The notes below the pieces were generated by a model that worked only from the letters and a program-made list of their open reading frames with translations, ran no database searches and was not told the origin of the DNA. DNA of 64,000 bases from Streptomyces erythrochromogenes (GTDB taxonomy: Bacteria; Actinomycetota; Actinomycetes; Streptomycetales; Streptomycetaceae). This document shows, piece after piece, positions 8,147-16,605 of this stretch. The stretch's first letter is position 1. Each line of letters starts with the position of its first letter. The stretch covers positions 3,844,001-3,908,000 of the forward strand of contig NZ_CP108036.1 of assembly GCF_036170895.1 (NCBI RefSeq). Reading direction: 5' to 3'. A program made the translations under genes and the position numbers.

Positions 8147-8159
8147 ACTCGGCAGCGCA

Positions 8160-9449
8160 CTAGTTGCGGTCCCGGTTCCAACCCGGCGCGAGGGCGATCG
8201 CCTGCAGCTTCTCCAGCGTGACCGCGGGCGTCGGGCGGGTGGCGGCGCCGCTCTGGTTGGCGGTGTTGAAGCCGGAGACCGTCACCCGCAGGCCGTTCTT
8301 GCGCAGGGTGTCCACGGTCCACTGGACCACGCCCTTGCCCTTCTCGGCGGGACCCTGCGTGATCCTGACCTTCGTACCGTCGGGCTGCGTGGTGACGTCG
8401 GCGCCCGTGAAGCCCGAGGTGCTCTCGCCCCGGGAGACGTTGAGCTGGACCAAGGACGGGCCCTTGCCGTCGTCGAGCACGGCGTATCCGTACGAACCCT
8501 CCCCACCCCGGGAGGCGATCGGGATCCCGACGGGTACCAGCAGCGACTCCAGGGCGTCGGCGGCGCTCCGGTCCTTCAGCGCCGTGCCCGACCCGGATCC
8601 CTGCGGCACCGGCTCCGGCTCGGCGGCCGGCAGGTCGTTCAGCGCCGGGTGCCAGACGGGCGAGGTGACCAGGATCTTCAACTGGGCGTCGTCCAGAGGC
8701 GGGTTGGGCCGTGAGACGGCCGCGTCCTTCTCCGCCGGGGCGTTCCATTCGGAGGCCTCGACCAGGAAGCCCGCCGGGGTCACGAGCACGGCCCGCCAGC
8801 ACTTGGTGTCCACCCGGCGGTCGGGGTACTCGTACCCCTTGAAGATCAGCAGCTTCGAGCCGTCCGGCAGCCTCTCGGTCCGGCAGTCGTCGTAGCCCTG
8901 GAGGTTCTTGTCCCCGCACTGGGTGAGCTGGTCGGCCCGACTGCCCTTGGGGTCCACCCGGGAGAGGCCGACGGAGACGGCCGCCTTGCCCTTCCCGTCG
9001 TCGTACACGCCGGAGACCGCCGCTCCGCCCTCGCTCTCCGTGCCGCGCGCCTCCATGGCGGTCAGCTTCCCGTTCCCGCCCGCCAGGGCCTTCTCCAGGT
9101 TGACCATCATCCGCTCCGCGCCGACCGCGCCGCTGCCGGTCCTCGGCCCCTTCCCGGAGCCGGCGTCGGGACCGCCGCCCGTCCCGCCCGAACCGCCGTC
9201 CGGCGTCGGCGGCGACGCGACGTGGACCGCGTCCGCGGCGCCCCCGCCGTCGAGGAGTCCGCCGGTGTAGGCGCCCGCCGTCGCGATCAGGGCCAGGGCC
9301 AGCACGGATCCCCCGACGACCGCGGCCCGGCGGCGCGCCACCAGGCGCCGGCCGCGTTCCTCGCCGGCGTCCACCAGGGCGTGCCGGTCGGCCGTGAAGC
9401 CGTCCCCCGTCTGCCGGAGGGCCGCACCGAGATCATCTTCAAAGGGCAT
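8160..9449 (-). CDS. membrane-anchored protein downstream of an ECF sigma factor (possible anti-sigma factor)
   Basis: A 429-residue protein with a short cytoplasmic N-terminus (MPFEDDLGAALRQTGDGF, ending in a basic RRLVARRRAAVV), one membrane helix at about residues 44-64 (VVGGSVLALALIATAGAYTG), a Gly/Ser/Pro-rich linker and a large extracytoplasmic part. The layout of a short cytoplasmic tail, one membrane helix and an outer domain next to an ECF sigma gene is that of an anti-sigma factor, but no zinc anti-sigma motif (HxxxCxxC) is visible. The outer part holds two similar stretches (VYDDGKGKAAVSVGLSRVD and VLDDGKGPSLVQLNVSRGE), suggesting an internal duplication. It lies 66 bases downstream of the sigma gene on the same strand, probably one operon. 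Confidence 0.7.
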   Translation of the reverse strand: MPFEDDLGAALRQTGDGFTADRHALVDAGEERGRRLVARRRAAVVGGSVLALALIATAGAYTGGLLDGGGAADAVHVASPPTPDGGSGGTGGGPDAGSGKGPRTGSGAVGAERMMVNLEKALAGGNGKLTAMEARGTESEGGAAVSGVYDDGKGKAAVSVGLSRVDPKGSRADQLTQCGDKNLQGYDDCRTERLPDGSKLLIFKGYEYPDRRVDTKCWRAVLVTPAGFLVEASEWNAPAEKDAAVSRPNPPLDDAQLKILVTSPVWHPALNDLPAAEPEPVPQGSGSGTALKDRSAADALESLLVPVGIPIASRGGEGSYGYAVLDDGKGPSLVQLNVSRGESTSGFTGADVTTQPDGTKVRITQGPAEKGKGVVQWTVDTLRKNGLRVTVSGFNTANQSGAATRPTPAVTLEKLQAIALAPGWNRDRN

Positions 9450-9515
9450 GAGGAACTAGACCTTCCGTTTCAAGGGTGGGAATGGGCGGTGCGCGAGCGC
9501 GGGATTCCGTCGCTC

Positions 9516-10031
9516 TCAGAGTTCCGCGAAGGCGGTCAGGCTGCCGCCCAGCTGCTCCCGCAGCCGGGCCAGCGCCCGCGAGGTCCGGGTACGGACCGCC
9601 GCCGAGCTGACGTTCATCGCGTCGGCGGTCTCCTCGACGCTGCGGTCCTCCCAGTACCGCAGCACCAGCACCGCCCGGTCCTTGGGTGCGAGCCGACCCA
9701 GCGCCCCCAGCAGGGTCATCCGCAGCGCCGCGTCACCGCCTCCCGCGGCCACCGCTCCCGTGTCGGGGAACTCCCCGACCGGGTGTTCCCCCGCAGACCG
9801 GCGGCGCCGGTGCGTGAGGTAGGCCCGTACCAGCACCGTCTGCGCGTACGCCGCAGGATTGTCTATGCGGGAGATCCGGCCCCAGTGCAGGTACATCCGA
9901 CCCAGGGTCTCCTGCACCAGGTCCTCCGCGAGATGCGTGTCCCCGCTCGCCAGCAGACATGCCGATCGGTACAGGTGCCCCGACCGGCCTGCCGCGAATT
10001 CACGGAACCCGTCCCTGCGACCCTGTCGCAT
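9516..10031 (-). CDS. ECF sigma factor, SigE-family (SASA-type) RNA polymerase sigma factor
   Basis: A 171-residue extracytoplasmic-function sigma factor. Region 2 is seen in FAAGRSGHLYRSACLLASGD and HLAEDLVQETLGRMYLHWGR (about 13-51), and region 4 in LAPKDRAVLVLRYWEDRSVE plus ETADAMNVSSAAVRTRTSRA (about 113-155), a helix-turn-helix that reads the -35 element. The type is common in actinomycetes as the SigE-family group. ATG at 10031 follows GAGGGGGAG. The gene downstream (8160-9449) encodes a one-helix membrane protein that could hold the sigma factor inactive. The target promoters cannot be predicted from this window. Confidence 0.9.
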   Translation of the reverse strand: MRQGRRDGFREFAAGRSGHLYRSACLLASGDTHLAEDLVQETLGRMYLHWGRISRIDNPAAYAQTVLVRAYLTHRRRRSAGEHPVGEFPDTGAVAAGGGDAALRMTLLGALGRLAPKDRAVLVLRYWEDRSVEETADAMNVSSAAVRTRTSRALARLREQLGGSLTAFAEL

Positions 10032-10087
10032 CCACTCCCCCTCGCGTCCGTCTCACTCCATTGACGCGACGGCCCCACGGGAATGTT

Positions 10088-10630
10088 TCACCCCTCGGCG
10101 GAGGTTGCTGCGCCCAAGTCGTGGAAGTACACGTGGAACTCCTCGCGGACGAAGCCCTCCGCCTCGTAGAGCCCCTGCGCGACCGTGTTGTCGTACGCGG
10201 TCTCCAGCTGGACGCCCGCCACCCCGGCCGCCCGGGCCCGGCGCAGTACCTCGCGCAGCAGCGCCCGGCCGGCACCGGTGCGGCGGCCGGAGGGGGCGAC
10301 GTAGAGATCGTTGAGGATCCAGGCGGTCGTCAGCGTCAGGGAGGAGAAGGCGCGGTAGACCTGCGCGAAGCCGACGGTGCCGTGCCCGGGGACGTCGGCG
10401 AGCAGGACCAGGGACTCGTCCTTCGCGATGCGCTCGGCCAGGAAGGCCCGCGGGGCGTCGGGGTCCTCGACGTCCACCTCGTAGAAGTCGAGGTAGCCGC
10501 GGAACAGCGTGGCCGCCGTCTCGACGTCCGCCTCGCCGGCCTCGCGGACCACGACGGCCGGATCGGCCTGCGTGGCGGACTGGTTGACCTGCTGCTGGTT
10601 GGCCTGCTGCTGCGCTGCCTGACCGGTCAT
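10088..10630 (-). CDS. GNAT family N-acetyltransferase
   Basis: A 180-residue acetyltransferase of the GNAT fold. The acetyl-CoA binding signature is VAPSGRRTGAGRALLREVL (V-x-P-x-x-R-x-x-G-x-G), with LNDLYVAPS before it and the C-terminal LYEAEGFVREEFHVYFHD. The first 25 residues are Gln-rich (AAQQQANQQQVNQ) and probably unstructured. The start ATG at 10630 is chosen for GGAGAGG, 3-10 bases upstream. The substrate is unknown; this family acetylates small amines or protein amino groups. Confidence 0.9.
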   Translation of the reverse strand: MTGQAAQQQANQQQVNQSATQADPAVVVREAGEADVETAATLFRGYLDFYEVDVEDPDAPRAFLAERIAKDESLVLLADVPGHGTVGFAQVYRAFSSLTLTTAWILNDLYVAPSGRRTGAGRALLREVLRRARAAGVAGVQLETAYDNTVAQGLYEAEGFVREEFHVYFHDLGAATSAEG

Positions 10631-10721
10631 GCGCCTCTCCCTGGGGTGTGCGTCGCGCGCGGGACGGCGGCAGCCGCCCCGACGCACCCACGCTACGACG
10701 GGAGTTCCGCAAGGTGGCCGC

Positions 10722-11957
10722 TCAGTGCCCGGTCACGGGCTGGGCCGGCAGCGTGAAGACGTGGCCGGGGGTCACGATCTTGGTGATCGCCTGCCCGAAG
10801 AGGGTGCTGGGCGCGCTGCCCCGGTAGTCGGTGTCCGTGTTGAGCAGCACCACCAGGGTGGCCTGCGGGCCGGGCAGGTAGACGGTCAGGGACTGGTAGC
10901 CGGGCAGGGAGCCGTTGTGGCCGATCCAGCCCTGGACGTTGAAGATGCCCAGGCCGTAGCCCGCCCCCGGCAGGGACGGGACGACCTTCAGCCGCTCCGC
11001 CTGGGTGGCGGGCTTCAGCAGGGTCCCGGTGGCCACGGTCTTCGCCCAGCTCCGCAGGTCGGAGAGGTTCGAGATCATCGCGCCGGCCGCCCATCCCCAG
11101 GACGGGTTCCAGTCGGTGGCGTTCGCGGTCTTCCCGGACAGCGTCTGGTCCGTGTAGCCCTGGGCGTGCGGACTGGGGAACTCCGCGCCGACCGGGAAGA
11201 GCGTGTGCTTCAGCCCGGCGGCCGCGACGACCTCGCGGTTGATGTAGTCGTCGAGCCTTAGCCCGGTGACCTTCTCCACCACCAGCCCCAGCAGGATCAG
11301 GTTGGTGTTGCTGTAGTCGAACTTCGCGTTCGGCTCGAACAGCACCGGGTGCTTGAAGGAGTACGCGAGCAGCTGCTGCGGGGTGAAGGGCCGTCCGGGA
11401 TCGGTGAGGAACGCCCTGCCGAAGTCCTCGTCGGCCGAGTAGTTGAACAGGCCGCTGCGCATGCCCGCCAGCTCGCGCAGGGTGATCCGGTCGCCGTTCG
11501 GGACGCCGTCGACGTACTTCCCGATCGGGTCGTCCAGGCCGACCTTTCCGTCGTCGACCAGCTGGAGCAGGGCGGTCACGGTGAACGTCTTCGTCTCACT
11601 GCCGATCCGCGTGTTCAGGCCGGGGGACATGGGCATGCCCGTCGACTCGTCCGCCACGCCGAAGGCCCGGACGTACGTCCCCTTGCCGGGCGCCGACAGC
11701 GCCACGATCACCCCGGGCACCTTCGCCTCGGTCAGGACCTTCCGGATCGCGGCGTCCAACTCCCGCGCCACGGCGGGGGTCAGCTGCGGGAACTCCTCGG
11801 CGGCGGGGGTGGGGTCCGGAGCCAGGACCGTCACGGCCGGCCACGCCGGGGCGGCCGCGCCCCACGCGTACGCCGCTCCCGCACCGGCGCCCACGGGCGA
11901 CACCACCAGGCCGAGGGCCGCCGCGGCCACGGCCGCGCTGCGCCAGCGTGTCCTCAT
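10722..11957 (-). CDS. secreted serine hydrolase, beta-lactamase/D-Ala-D-Ala carboxypeptidase family
   Basis: A 411-residue exported protein of the class C beta-lactamase-fold family (Pfam Beta-lactamase). It starts at ATG 11957 with a Sec-type signal peptide (MRTRWRS then a hydrophobic run ending in GAAYA). The catalytic SxxK is S120-E-T-K123 in IGSETKTFT, the YxN motif is in FDYSNTNLILLG, and the third motif is HNG in WIGHNGSLPGYQ. This matches R61-type D-alanyl-D-alanine carboxypeptidases and related esterases. It is single, divergent from the T7SS-region membrane protein at 12101. It is not a subtilisin-type mycosin, so it does not supply the T7SS protease. Confidence 0.9.
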   Translation of the reverse strand: MRTRWRSAAVAAAALGLVVSPVGAGAGAAYAWGAAAPAWPAVTVLAPDPTPAAEEFPQLTPAVARELDAAIRKVLTEAKVPGVIVALSAPGKGTYVRAFGVADESTGMPMSPGLNTRIGSETKTFTVTALLQLVDDGKVGLDDPIGKYVDGVPNGDRITLRELAGMRSGLFNYSADEDFGRAFLTDPGRPFTPQQLLAYSFKHPVLFEPNAKFDYSNTNLILLGLVVEKVTGLRLDDYINREVVAAAGLKHTLFPVGAEFPSPHAQGYTDQTLSGKTANATDWNPSWGWAAGAMISNLSDLRSWAKTVATGTLLKPATQAERLKVVPSLPGAGYGLGIFNVQGWIGHNGSLPGYQSLTVYLPGPQATLVVLLNTDTDYRGSAPSTLFGQAITKIVTPGHVFTLPAQPVTGH

Positions 11958-12012
11958 GTCCGGCCTCCTCACCCGACAGGACGAAGACCCGGAATCCACG
12001 CTAACCCCGTGT

Positions 12013-12046
12013 CGGGGCCCGGGCGACCCGGGTCGCCCGGGCCCCG
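12013..12046. repeat. 34-base perfect palindrome in a divergent promoter region
   Basis: CGGGGCCCGGGCGACCC (12013-12029) is followed with no loop by its exact complement (12030-12046). It lies between the start of the serine hydrolase (11957, minus) and the start of the PQQ-like protein (12101, plus), where no transcript is expected to end. It could be an operator, a cruciform-forming site, or a displaced terminator. Confidence 0.8.
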
Positions 12047-12100
12047 AAGAAGTCTGAATATCTGTTCTAGAAAGGCTTTCGCGGAGGCGAGACTCTCCCC

Positions 12101-13666
12101 ATGACCGGTCGCACACCCGGCGCACCGCCGGAGCCCGAAGAGCAGCGGCCGAGCGCCGTGCCCCCGCAGGCCGGCTTCGGGCCGCCGCCGCCGGCGTTCG
12201 ACCAGCGACGCGCGGGACCGGCCGGCCGCCGCTCCCCCGGCCGGCGCCGGGTCACCGTGATCGCGGGTCTGACCGCCGCCCTGCTCGTCGCAGGCGCCGG
12301 GGCGTACCTCGCGGTGCGCGGCGGCGGCGCAGCGGGCGAGGACCCGGCCGCCGCGCCCTCCGGTACGCCCCCGGTCGACCAGGGCGACGGCAAGGGCCCC
12401 GGTGTCGGACCGCACGTCTACGACCCCAACGCCGGCATCCGGCCCGGCGAGGCCAGGGTCTGGCTGAGCGACAACCGGAGCGAGGTCGCCGGCGGCGGAG
12501 CCTCGCAGTACGGCCCGTGGCGGGTCGGAGACGTGGTGGTCAGGGCGACGGAGGCCGAGTTCGTCGCCCACGCGGCGGCCGACGGCAAGGAGCGGTGGAA
12601 GCTGCCCCTCCAGACACCGATGTGCGGGCTGCCGCACGCCCCGTCCGCTGACGGCAAACTGGTCGTGGGAGTGAAGGAGACCGGCTCGGAGCGCGCGCAC
12701 TGCACCGACCTCCAACAGATCGACCTCACCACCGGCAAGGCCGGATGGAAGGTACGGGTGCCCCCGGAGAACGACCAGGACAGCGCGCTCTCCTTCGAGA
12801 TGGCGATCGCCGGCGACACCGTGGCCGTCGCCCGGACGGCCGTCATGAGCGGTTTCTCGGTCAGCGACGGCCGCAAGCTGTTCGGCACCTCGAAGACGAA
12901 CGGCTGCACCCCGGCCGCCTTCGCCGGCGGGGCACGGCTGGTCGCCCTGCGCTACTGCTTCGACCGCGGCGACGCCCTCGCCGGCGGGCGGTCGATGGTC
13001 GAGGAGCTGGATCCGGCCACGGGCGCCTCCCGGTGGAACCACACGTACGAGAAGGACTGGACCGTCGGCCGGGTGCTCTCCGTGGACCCGCTGGTCGTCA
13101 CCGCGCACCACAAGGACAAGAAGACCTGGAACGTCACGGCGTTCGCCGCCGACGGCCGGGTCCGCTCGCAGAACACCCCGGGGTTCGGGGTGAGCGGGCG
13201 GTGCAACGGCTTCGGCAACTCCACGGGCCACCAGGAGTGCTACGCCGCCGCGGTGGACGCCGACACCCTCTACCTCGGCGCGGGCAAGCCCGCCAAGACC
13301 CTCGACACCGAGGACACCAACCAGGTCGTCGCCGTCGACCTGAACACGGGCAAGGAGAAGTGGCGCACCGCCGAGCAGCCCAAGGGCCGCACCATGTGGC
13401 CGCTCGCGGTGGAACAGGGGCGCGTCGTCGCCTACGTCTCGCCCGGCAGCGGCCAGGCCGCCTCGGTCGTGTCCCTCGCCGCGGCCGACGGCTCCGCGCA
13501 GCCGGTCCTGCAGAGCCCGGCCGTGGCCCGCGGCGCCGAGGGCGTCTTCTACGCGCACGGCATCCGCCTCGCCTGGTCGGGCGGACGGGTGTTCATGGTC
13601 AACGGCCGGGTCCACAGCCCGGAGCCGCGCAAGACGAGCCGGGCGATCCTCTCCTTCGGCAAGTAG
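12101..13666 (+). CDS. membrane-anchored PQQ-like beta-propeller protein
   Basis: A 521-residue protein: a Pro-rich cytoplasmic tail (about 1-50), one membrane helix at about 51-70 (VTVIAGLTAALLVAGAGAYLA), then an outer domain of PQQ/WD-like repeats. The repeat signature is ... the D-x-x-T/S-G-x-x-x-W type: IDLTTGKAGWKVRV, LDPATGASRWNHTY, VDLNTGKEKWRTAE. Such propellers usually bind proteins or cell-wall parts and need not bind PQQ. It is the first gene of the plus-strand run leading into the T7SS genes, 33 bases before the next gene, so it is probably co-transcribed with it. Six cysteines in the outer part may form disulfides. Function unknown. Confidence 0.8.
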   Translation: MTGRTPGAPPEPEEQRPSAVPPQAGFGPPPPAFDQRRAGPAGRRSPGRRRVTVIAGLTAALLVAGAGAYLAVRGGGAAGEDPAAAPSGTPPVDQGDGKGPGVGPHVYDPNAGIRPGEARVWLSDNRSEVAGGGASQYGPWRVGDVVVRATEAEFVAHAAADGKERWKLPLQTPMCGLPHAPSADGKLVVGVKETGSERAHCTDLQQIDLTTGKAGWKVRVPPENDQDSALSFEMAIAGDTVAVARTAVMSGFSVSDGRKLFGTSKTNGCTPAAFAGGARLVALRYCFDRGDALAGGRSMVEELDPATGASRWNHTYEKDWTVGRVLSVDPLVVTAHHKDKKTWNVTAFAADGRVRSQNTPGFGVSGRCNGFGNSTGHQECYAAAVDADTLYLGAGKPAKTLDTEDTNQVVAVDLNTGKEKWRTAEQPKGRTMWPLAVEQGRVVAYVSPGSGQAASVVSLAAADGSAQPVLQSPAVARGAEGVFYAHGIRLAWSGGRVFMVNGRVHSPEPRKTSRAILSFGK

Positions 13667-13699
13667 CCCCGTAGACAGCCGGTCGACCAGGAGGGCGAC

Positions 13700-14518
13700 G
13701 TGCAGACCCCGAACCCGTACCAGTTCCCACCCCCGCCGGCACCCCCGCAGACGGCCCCGCAGGCACCCGTGAAGAAGAGGAGGAGCAGGGCGGCGATCGC
13801 CGGCGTCGGCGCGCTGACCGCCGTGGCGCTCGCGGCCGCCGCCGGCGCCGTGGTCCTCTTCCGCAGGGACGGGGAGCGCCCGCCGGCCGCCCCCGCCGAC
13901 CCGTCGAAGCCGATCGTCGCGGGCTGGAAGACGGTGGTCAACCCGCAGCACGGCACCGCCTTCGACGTCCCACCGGACTGGGAGGTCCTCGCCCCCACCG
14001 TCTTCAGCGGCCATGTGGACGACGTGGACCCGGACAAGGTCCTCATCGGGCACACCGCGCCCGCCCTCTACAAGTCGAGGTGGTGCAGCATCGACGGGGA
14101 CGGCGACGGCCAGGTCACGGACGTCAGGCTCGCGAACACCGGCACCAAGGGCGCGGTCGGCGCCAAGGACGCCGCGGAGGTCGCCGAGAAGACCGCACCG
14201 ACCTGGGTCTACGCCGCGTACACGCAGCCGGACAAGAGCGTCGTGAAGTGGGACAAGCCCAAGGAGTACACGACGCGGACCGGGGTGAAGGGCAGCTACG
14301 TCACAGCCCGTTCGGAGGGCGCCGCCCGGCCCAACCGCTGCGCCGGCGACGGCCGGGCGGTCGTCTTCGGCTTCAAGAACTCCCGGGGCGACCTCGTCGC
14401 CTGGAACTTCTACGGCCGTACGGGCGTCCCGGGAGCCGTCGGCGACGCCCTGATCATGCGCATCATGAGCACGGTCCGCCTCGCGGGCGAGCCCAAGGAC
14501 CCGGCACCGGGGCCGTGA
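13700..14518 (+). CDS. Pro-rich single-pass membrane protein of unknown function
   Basis: A 272-residue protein with a Pro/Gln-rich cytoplasmic start (MQTPNPYQFPPPPAPPQ), a basic KKRRSR stop-transfer segment, a membrane helix at about 32-54 (AIAGVGALTAVALAAAAGAVVLF) and an outer domain with FDVPPDWEVLAP and WNFYGRTGVPGAVGDALI. The GTG start at 13700 has an AGGAGG site 5 bases upstream. The fold is of the type found in Streptomyces lipoprotein-like or T7SS-linked small proteins, but I do not recognise a named family with certainty. It follows the PQQ-like gene at 33 bases and probably shares its operon. Confidence 0.7.
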   Translation: MQTPNPYQFPPPPAPPQTAPQAPVKKRRSRAAIAGVGALTAVALAAAAGAVVLFRRDGERPPAAPADPSKPIVAGWKTVVNPQHGTAFDVPPDWEVLAPTVFSGHVDDVDPDKVLIGHTAPALYKSRWCSIDGDGDGQVTDVRLANTGTKGAVGAKDAAEVAEKTAPTWVYAAYTQPDKSVVKWDKPKEYTTRTGVKGSYVTARSEGAARPNRCAGDGRAVVFGFKNSRGDLVAWNFYGRTGVPGAVGDALIMRIMSTVRLAGEPKDPAPGP

Positions 14519-14708
14519 CCGGCCGGGCAGCCGCCGGCTCTCCGCTTCCCGCTCCGGTTCATTCCCCGGTCCGGATGTGCTGGATTCGCATGCATGCTCT
14601 ATGTTGCAGAGGCAAAACACGGGGGTTCGGCATGGCGCACACTCAGCAGCCGCGCCCTGGAGCGGTGGCAGGCGCTCGACGAGCCGGGACTGGGGCGACG
14701 GACGACAG

Positions 14709-15119
14709 ATGGCACGGGACTACGACAGCCAGCTTCTGGAGTCGGTGGCGGTACGCCGCCGCAGGATGAGGGATGCCCTCCTCTTCGGCGCCCAGCGGGC
14801 GCGGCGCACGGCGGACGAACGGCTCGGGAAGCTGTTCGCGGGCATCGCCATCGCGGCCGTCCTGTGCGCGGGTTGCGTCGGCTGGTCCTTCGTCCAGCAC
14901 ACGCTCGCGAAGCAGAAGGCCGAGCAGCAGAAGCAGCAACAGCAACAACAGGGGCAGCTGCAACCGCTCGGGCAGCCCGGCACCTCGCAACAGCCGTCCA
15001 CCCCGGCGAGCCCGTCGCCGGCGAAGTCCGCGAAGCCGTCGAAGTCACCCAACCCGACGAAGACGTCTCAGCCCACGCCCTCGCACTCGGCCAAGTCGCC
15101 CGCGCCGGTGCAGTCGTAG
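14709..15119 (+). CDS. small single-pass membrane protein with Gln/Pro/Ser tail, possibly an EccB-like stub
   Basis: A 136-residue protein: basic cytoplasmic N-terminus (SVAVRRRRMRDALLFGAQ then RARRTADERLGKL), one membrane helix at about 45-65 (FAGIAIAAVLCAGCVGWSFV), then a low-complexity outer tail rich in Gln and Pro/Ser/Lys. The Arg-rich N-terminus followed by a single helix resembles the first 80 residues of EccB, the T7SS membrane component, but the large periplasmic EccB domain is absent. The start ATG at 14709 (MARDYDSQLLESV) lacks a strong ribosome site. It lies 112 bases before eccD on the same strand. The EccB link is inference from layout only. Confidence 0.65.
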   Translation: MARDYDSQLLESVAVRRRRMRDALLFGAQRARRTADERLGKLFAGIAIAAVLCAGCVGWSFVQHTLAKQKAEQQKQQQQQQGQLQPLGQPGTSQQPSTPASPSPAKSAKPSKSPNPTKTSQPTPSHSAKSPAPVQS

Positions 15120-15231
15120 AGGAAGAAGCATCAGGCGTGCAGATCCGGGAGATTTCACGGTCCGGCAGCAGCGCCATGTCCCCTTTGGCCCCGAAAGGTC
15201 GCAAACCCGCGATGATAGGTTCCCGCAAGTG

Positions 15232-16584
15232 GTGAGCACAGCAACGACTTCCCGGGCGCAACTCAGCAGGGTGACCCTGATCGGCGAGCGCCGCCGGGCC
15301 GACATGGTCCTGCCGTCCGACACGCCGATCGGTCAACTGCTCCCGGACATACTCCAGCTGCTCGACGACCGGGCCGCCTCGCGCCCGCTGACCCGTCAGC
15401 TGATCGCCCCGGACGGTACCGCGCTGCCGCACGACAGCACGCTCGCGACGGCCGGCATAGCCGACGGAGCCGTCCTGCGCCTGGTCAGGAGCCACTCCGC
15501 ACCGCCCGCCCCGGTGGTCCACGACGTCACCGACCTGGTCTCCGACGACCTCGACCTCCAGGCCTGGCGCTGGCGTCCCGCCGCCCGGCGGGGCAGCGCG
15601 GGCGTGGCGACCGTCGCGTTCACCGTGACCGCAGCCCTGCTCGCCCGCCACGAGTTCGCCCTCGACTCGCTGGCCGGCGCCCTGGCCGCCGTCACGCTCG
15701 TCCTGATGGCGACCGGCGCCGTCGTCTCGCGGATCGGCCAGGGCAACCGGGGCCTGGCGACGGCGCTCCTGCTCGCATCCGGCGGACTGGGCGTCCTGAC
15801 CGCGTGGACGGCCGCGGACGCCTACGACTGGCCGGGAACCGCGCGGCTCGCCGCCGTCGCGGGCGCGCTCGTCCTGACGCTGGCCCTGCTCGGCTACTGC
15901 TCCCCGCTCGGCCGCGGCGGGCTCTTCGGCGCCGTGGCCACCGCCGTGATCACCGCCCTGTGGGAGGTCGTCGCCGCCGTCCAGAGCGACCCGGCCCGGC
16001 TCGGCGCGGTCATGGCCCTCGTCTCCGTGGTGCTGCTCGGCCTGCTGCCGCGGCTCGCCCTGATGGCCTCGGGGCTCACGGCCCTCGACGACCGCCGCTC
16101 GGGCGGCGCCTCCGTCAGCCGCCACGAGGTCGGCAACGCGCTCGCCGCCACGCACCGCGGGCTCGCGCTCGCCACGATCGTCACCGCGATCTCGGCCGCG
16201 GCCGCCGGCTGGCTGCTGACGCTCGCCGAGAAGCCGTCCGTGTGGACGGTCGCACTGCCGTCGCTCGTCGCCGTCGTACTGCTGTCGAGGGCGCGCGCCT
16301 TCCCGCTGGTGGCCGAGGTCGTGGCGCTGATCGCCGCCGCGGCGCTGCTCGTCGTACGCCTCGTGATGCTGTGGACCGGCCACGACGGGGGCGCCGGTCC
16401 GCTGGCCGTCCTGGTCGTGGCGGCGCTGCTGCCGCTGCTCGTCCTCGCGGTGCAGCCGCCGGACCACGTGCAGGTCCGCCTGCGGCGCACGGCCGACCTC
16501 ATCGAATCGGTGGGCATGGTGGGGCTCTTCCCGCTCGCCGTCGGCGTGTTCGGCGTGTACGGGCAACTGCTCAACAAGTTCTGA
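15232..16584 (+). CDS. eccD: type VII secretion integral membrane protein EccD
   Basis: A 450-residue EccD protein, the channel-forming subunit of the type VII secretion membrane complex. Residues about 1-85 are the YukD/ubiquitin-like cytoplasmic domain (SRVTLIGERRRADMVLPSDT, then PIGQLLPDILQLLDD, ending IADGAVLRLVRS). From about residue 125 onward there are roughly eleven hydrophobic helices, for example VATVAFTVTAALLA, ATALLLASGGLGVLTAW and VGLFPLAVGVFGVYGQLL at the end. The start GTG at 15232 (VSTATTSRAQLSRVTLIG) gives the normal EccD N-terminus; its ribosome site is weak. It leads a tight run: EspI-like ATPase 21 bases later, then EccC. Confidence 0.92.
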   Translation: MSTATTSRAQLSRVTLIGERRRADMVLPSDTPIGQLLPDILQLLDDRAASRPLTRQLIAPDGTALPHDSTLATAGIADGAVLRLVRSHSAPPAPVVHDVTDLVSDDLDLQAWRWRPAARRGSAGVATVAFTVTAALLARHEFALDSLAGALAAVTLVLMATGAVVSRIGQGNRGLATALLLASGGLGVLTAWTAADAYDWPGTARLAAVAGALVLTLALLGYCSPLGRGGLFGAVATAVITALWEVVAAVQSDPARLGAVMALVSVVLLGLLPRLALMASGLTALDDRRSGGASVSRHEVGNALAATHRGLALATIVTAISAAAAGWLLTLAEKPSVWTVALPSLVAVVLLSRARAFPLVAEVVALIAAAALLVVRLVMLWTGHDGGAGPLAVLVVAALLPLLVLAVQPPDHVQVRLRRTADLIESVGMVGLFPLAVGVFGVYGQLLNKF

Positions 16585-16605
16585 GGAAGAGGGGCAGGGG
16601 CAGAC

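Noticed and set aside
10722..11957. Serine hydrolase as the T7SS mycosin
   Set aside because: It has SxxK, YxN and HNG motifs of the beta-lactamase fold, not the Asp-His-Ser triad of subtilases.
12050..14620. Long minus-strand frame antisense to the PQQ-like and following genes
   Set aside because: Composition is Arg/Val/Gly/Asp-rich as in reverse frames of high-GC genes; the plus strand has clear propeller repeats.
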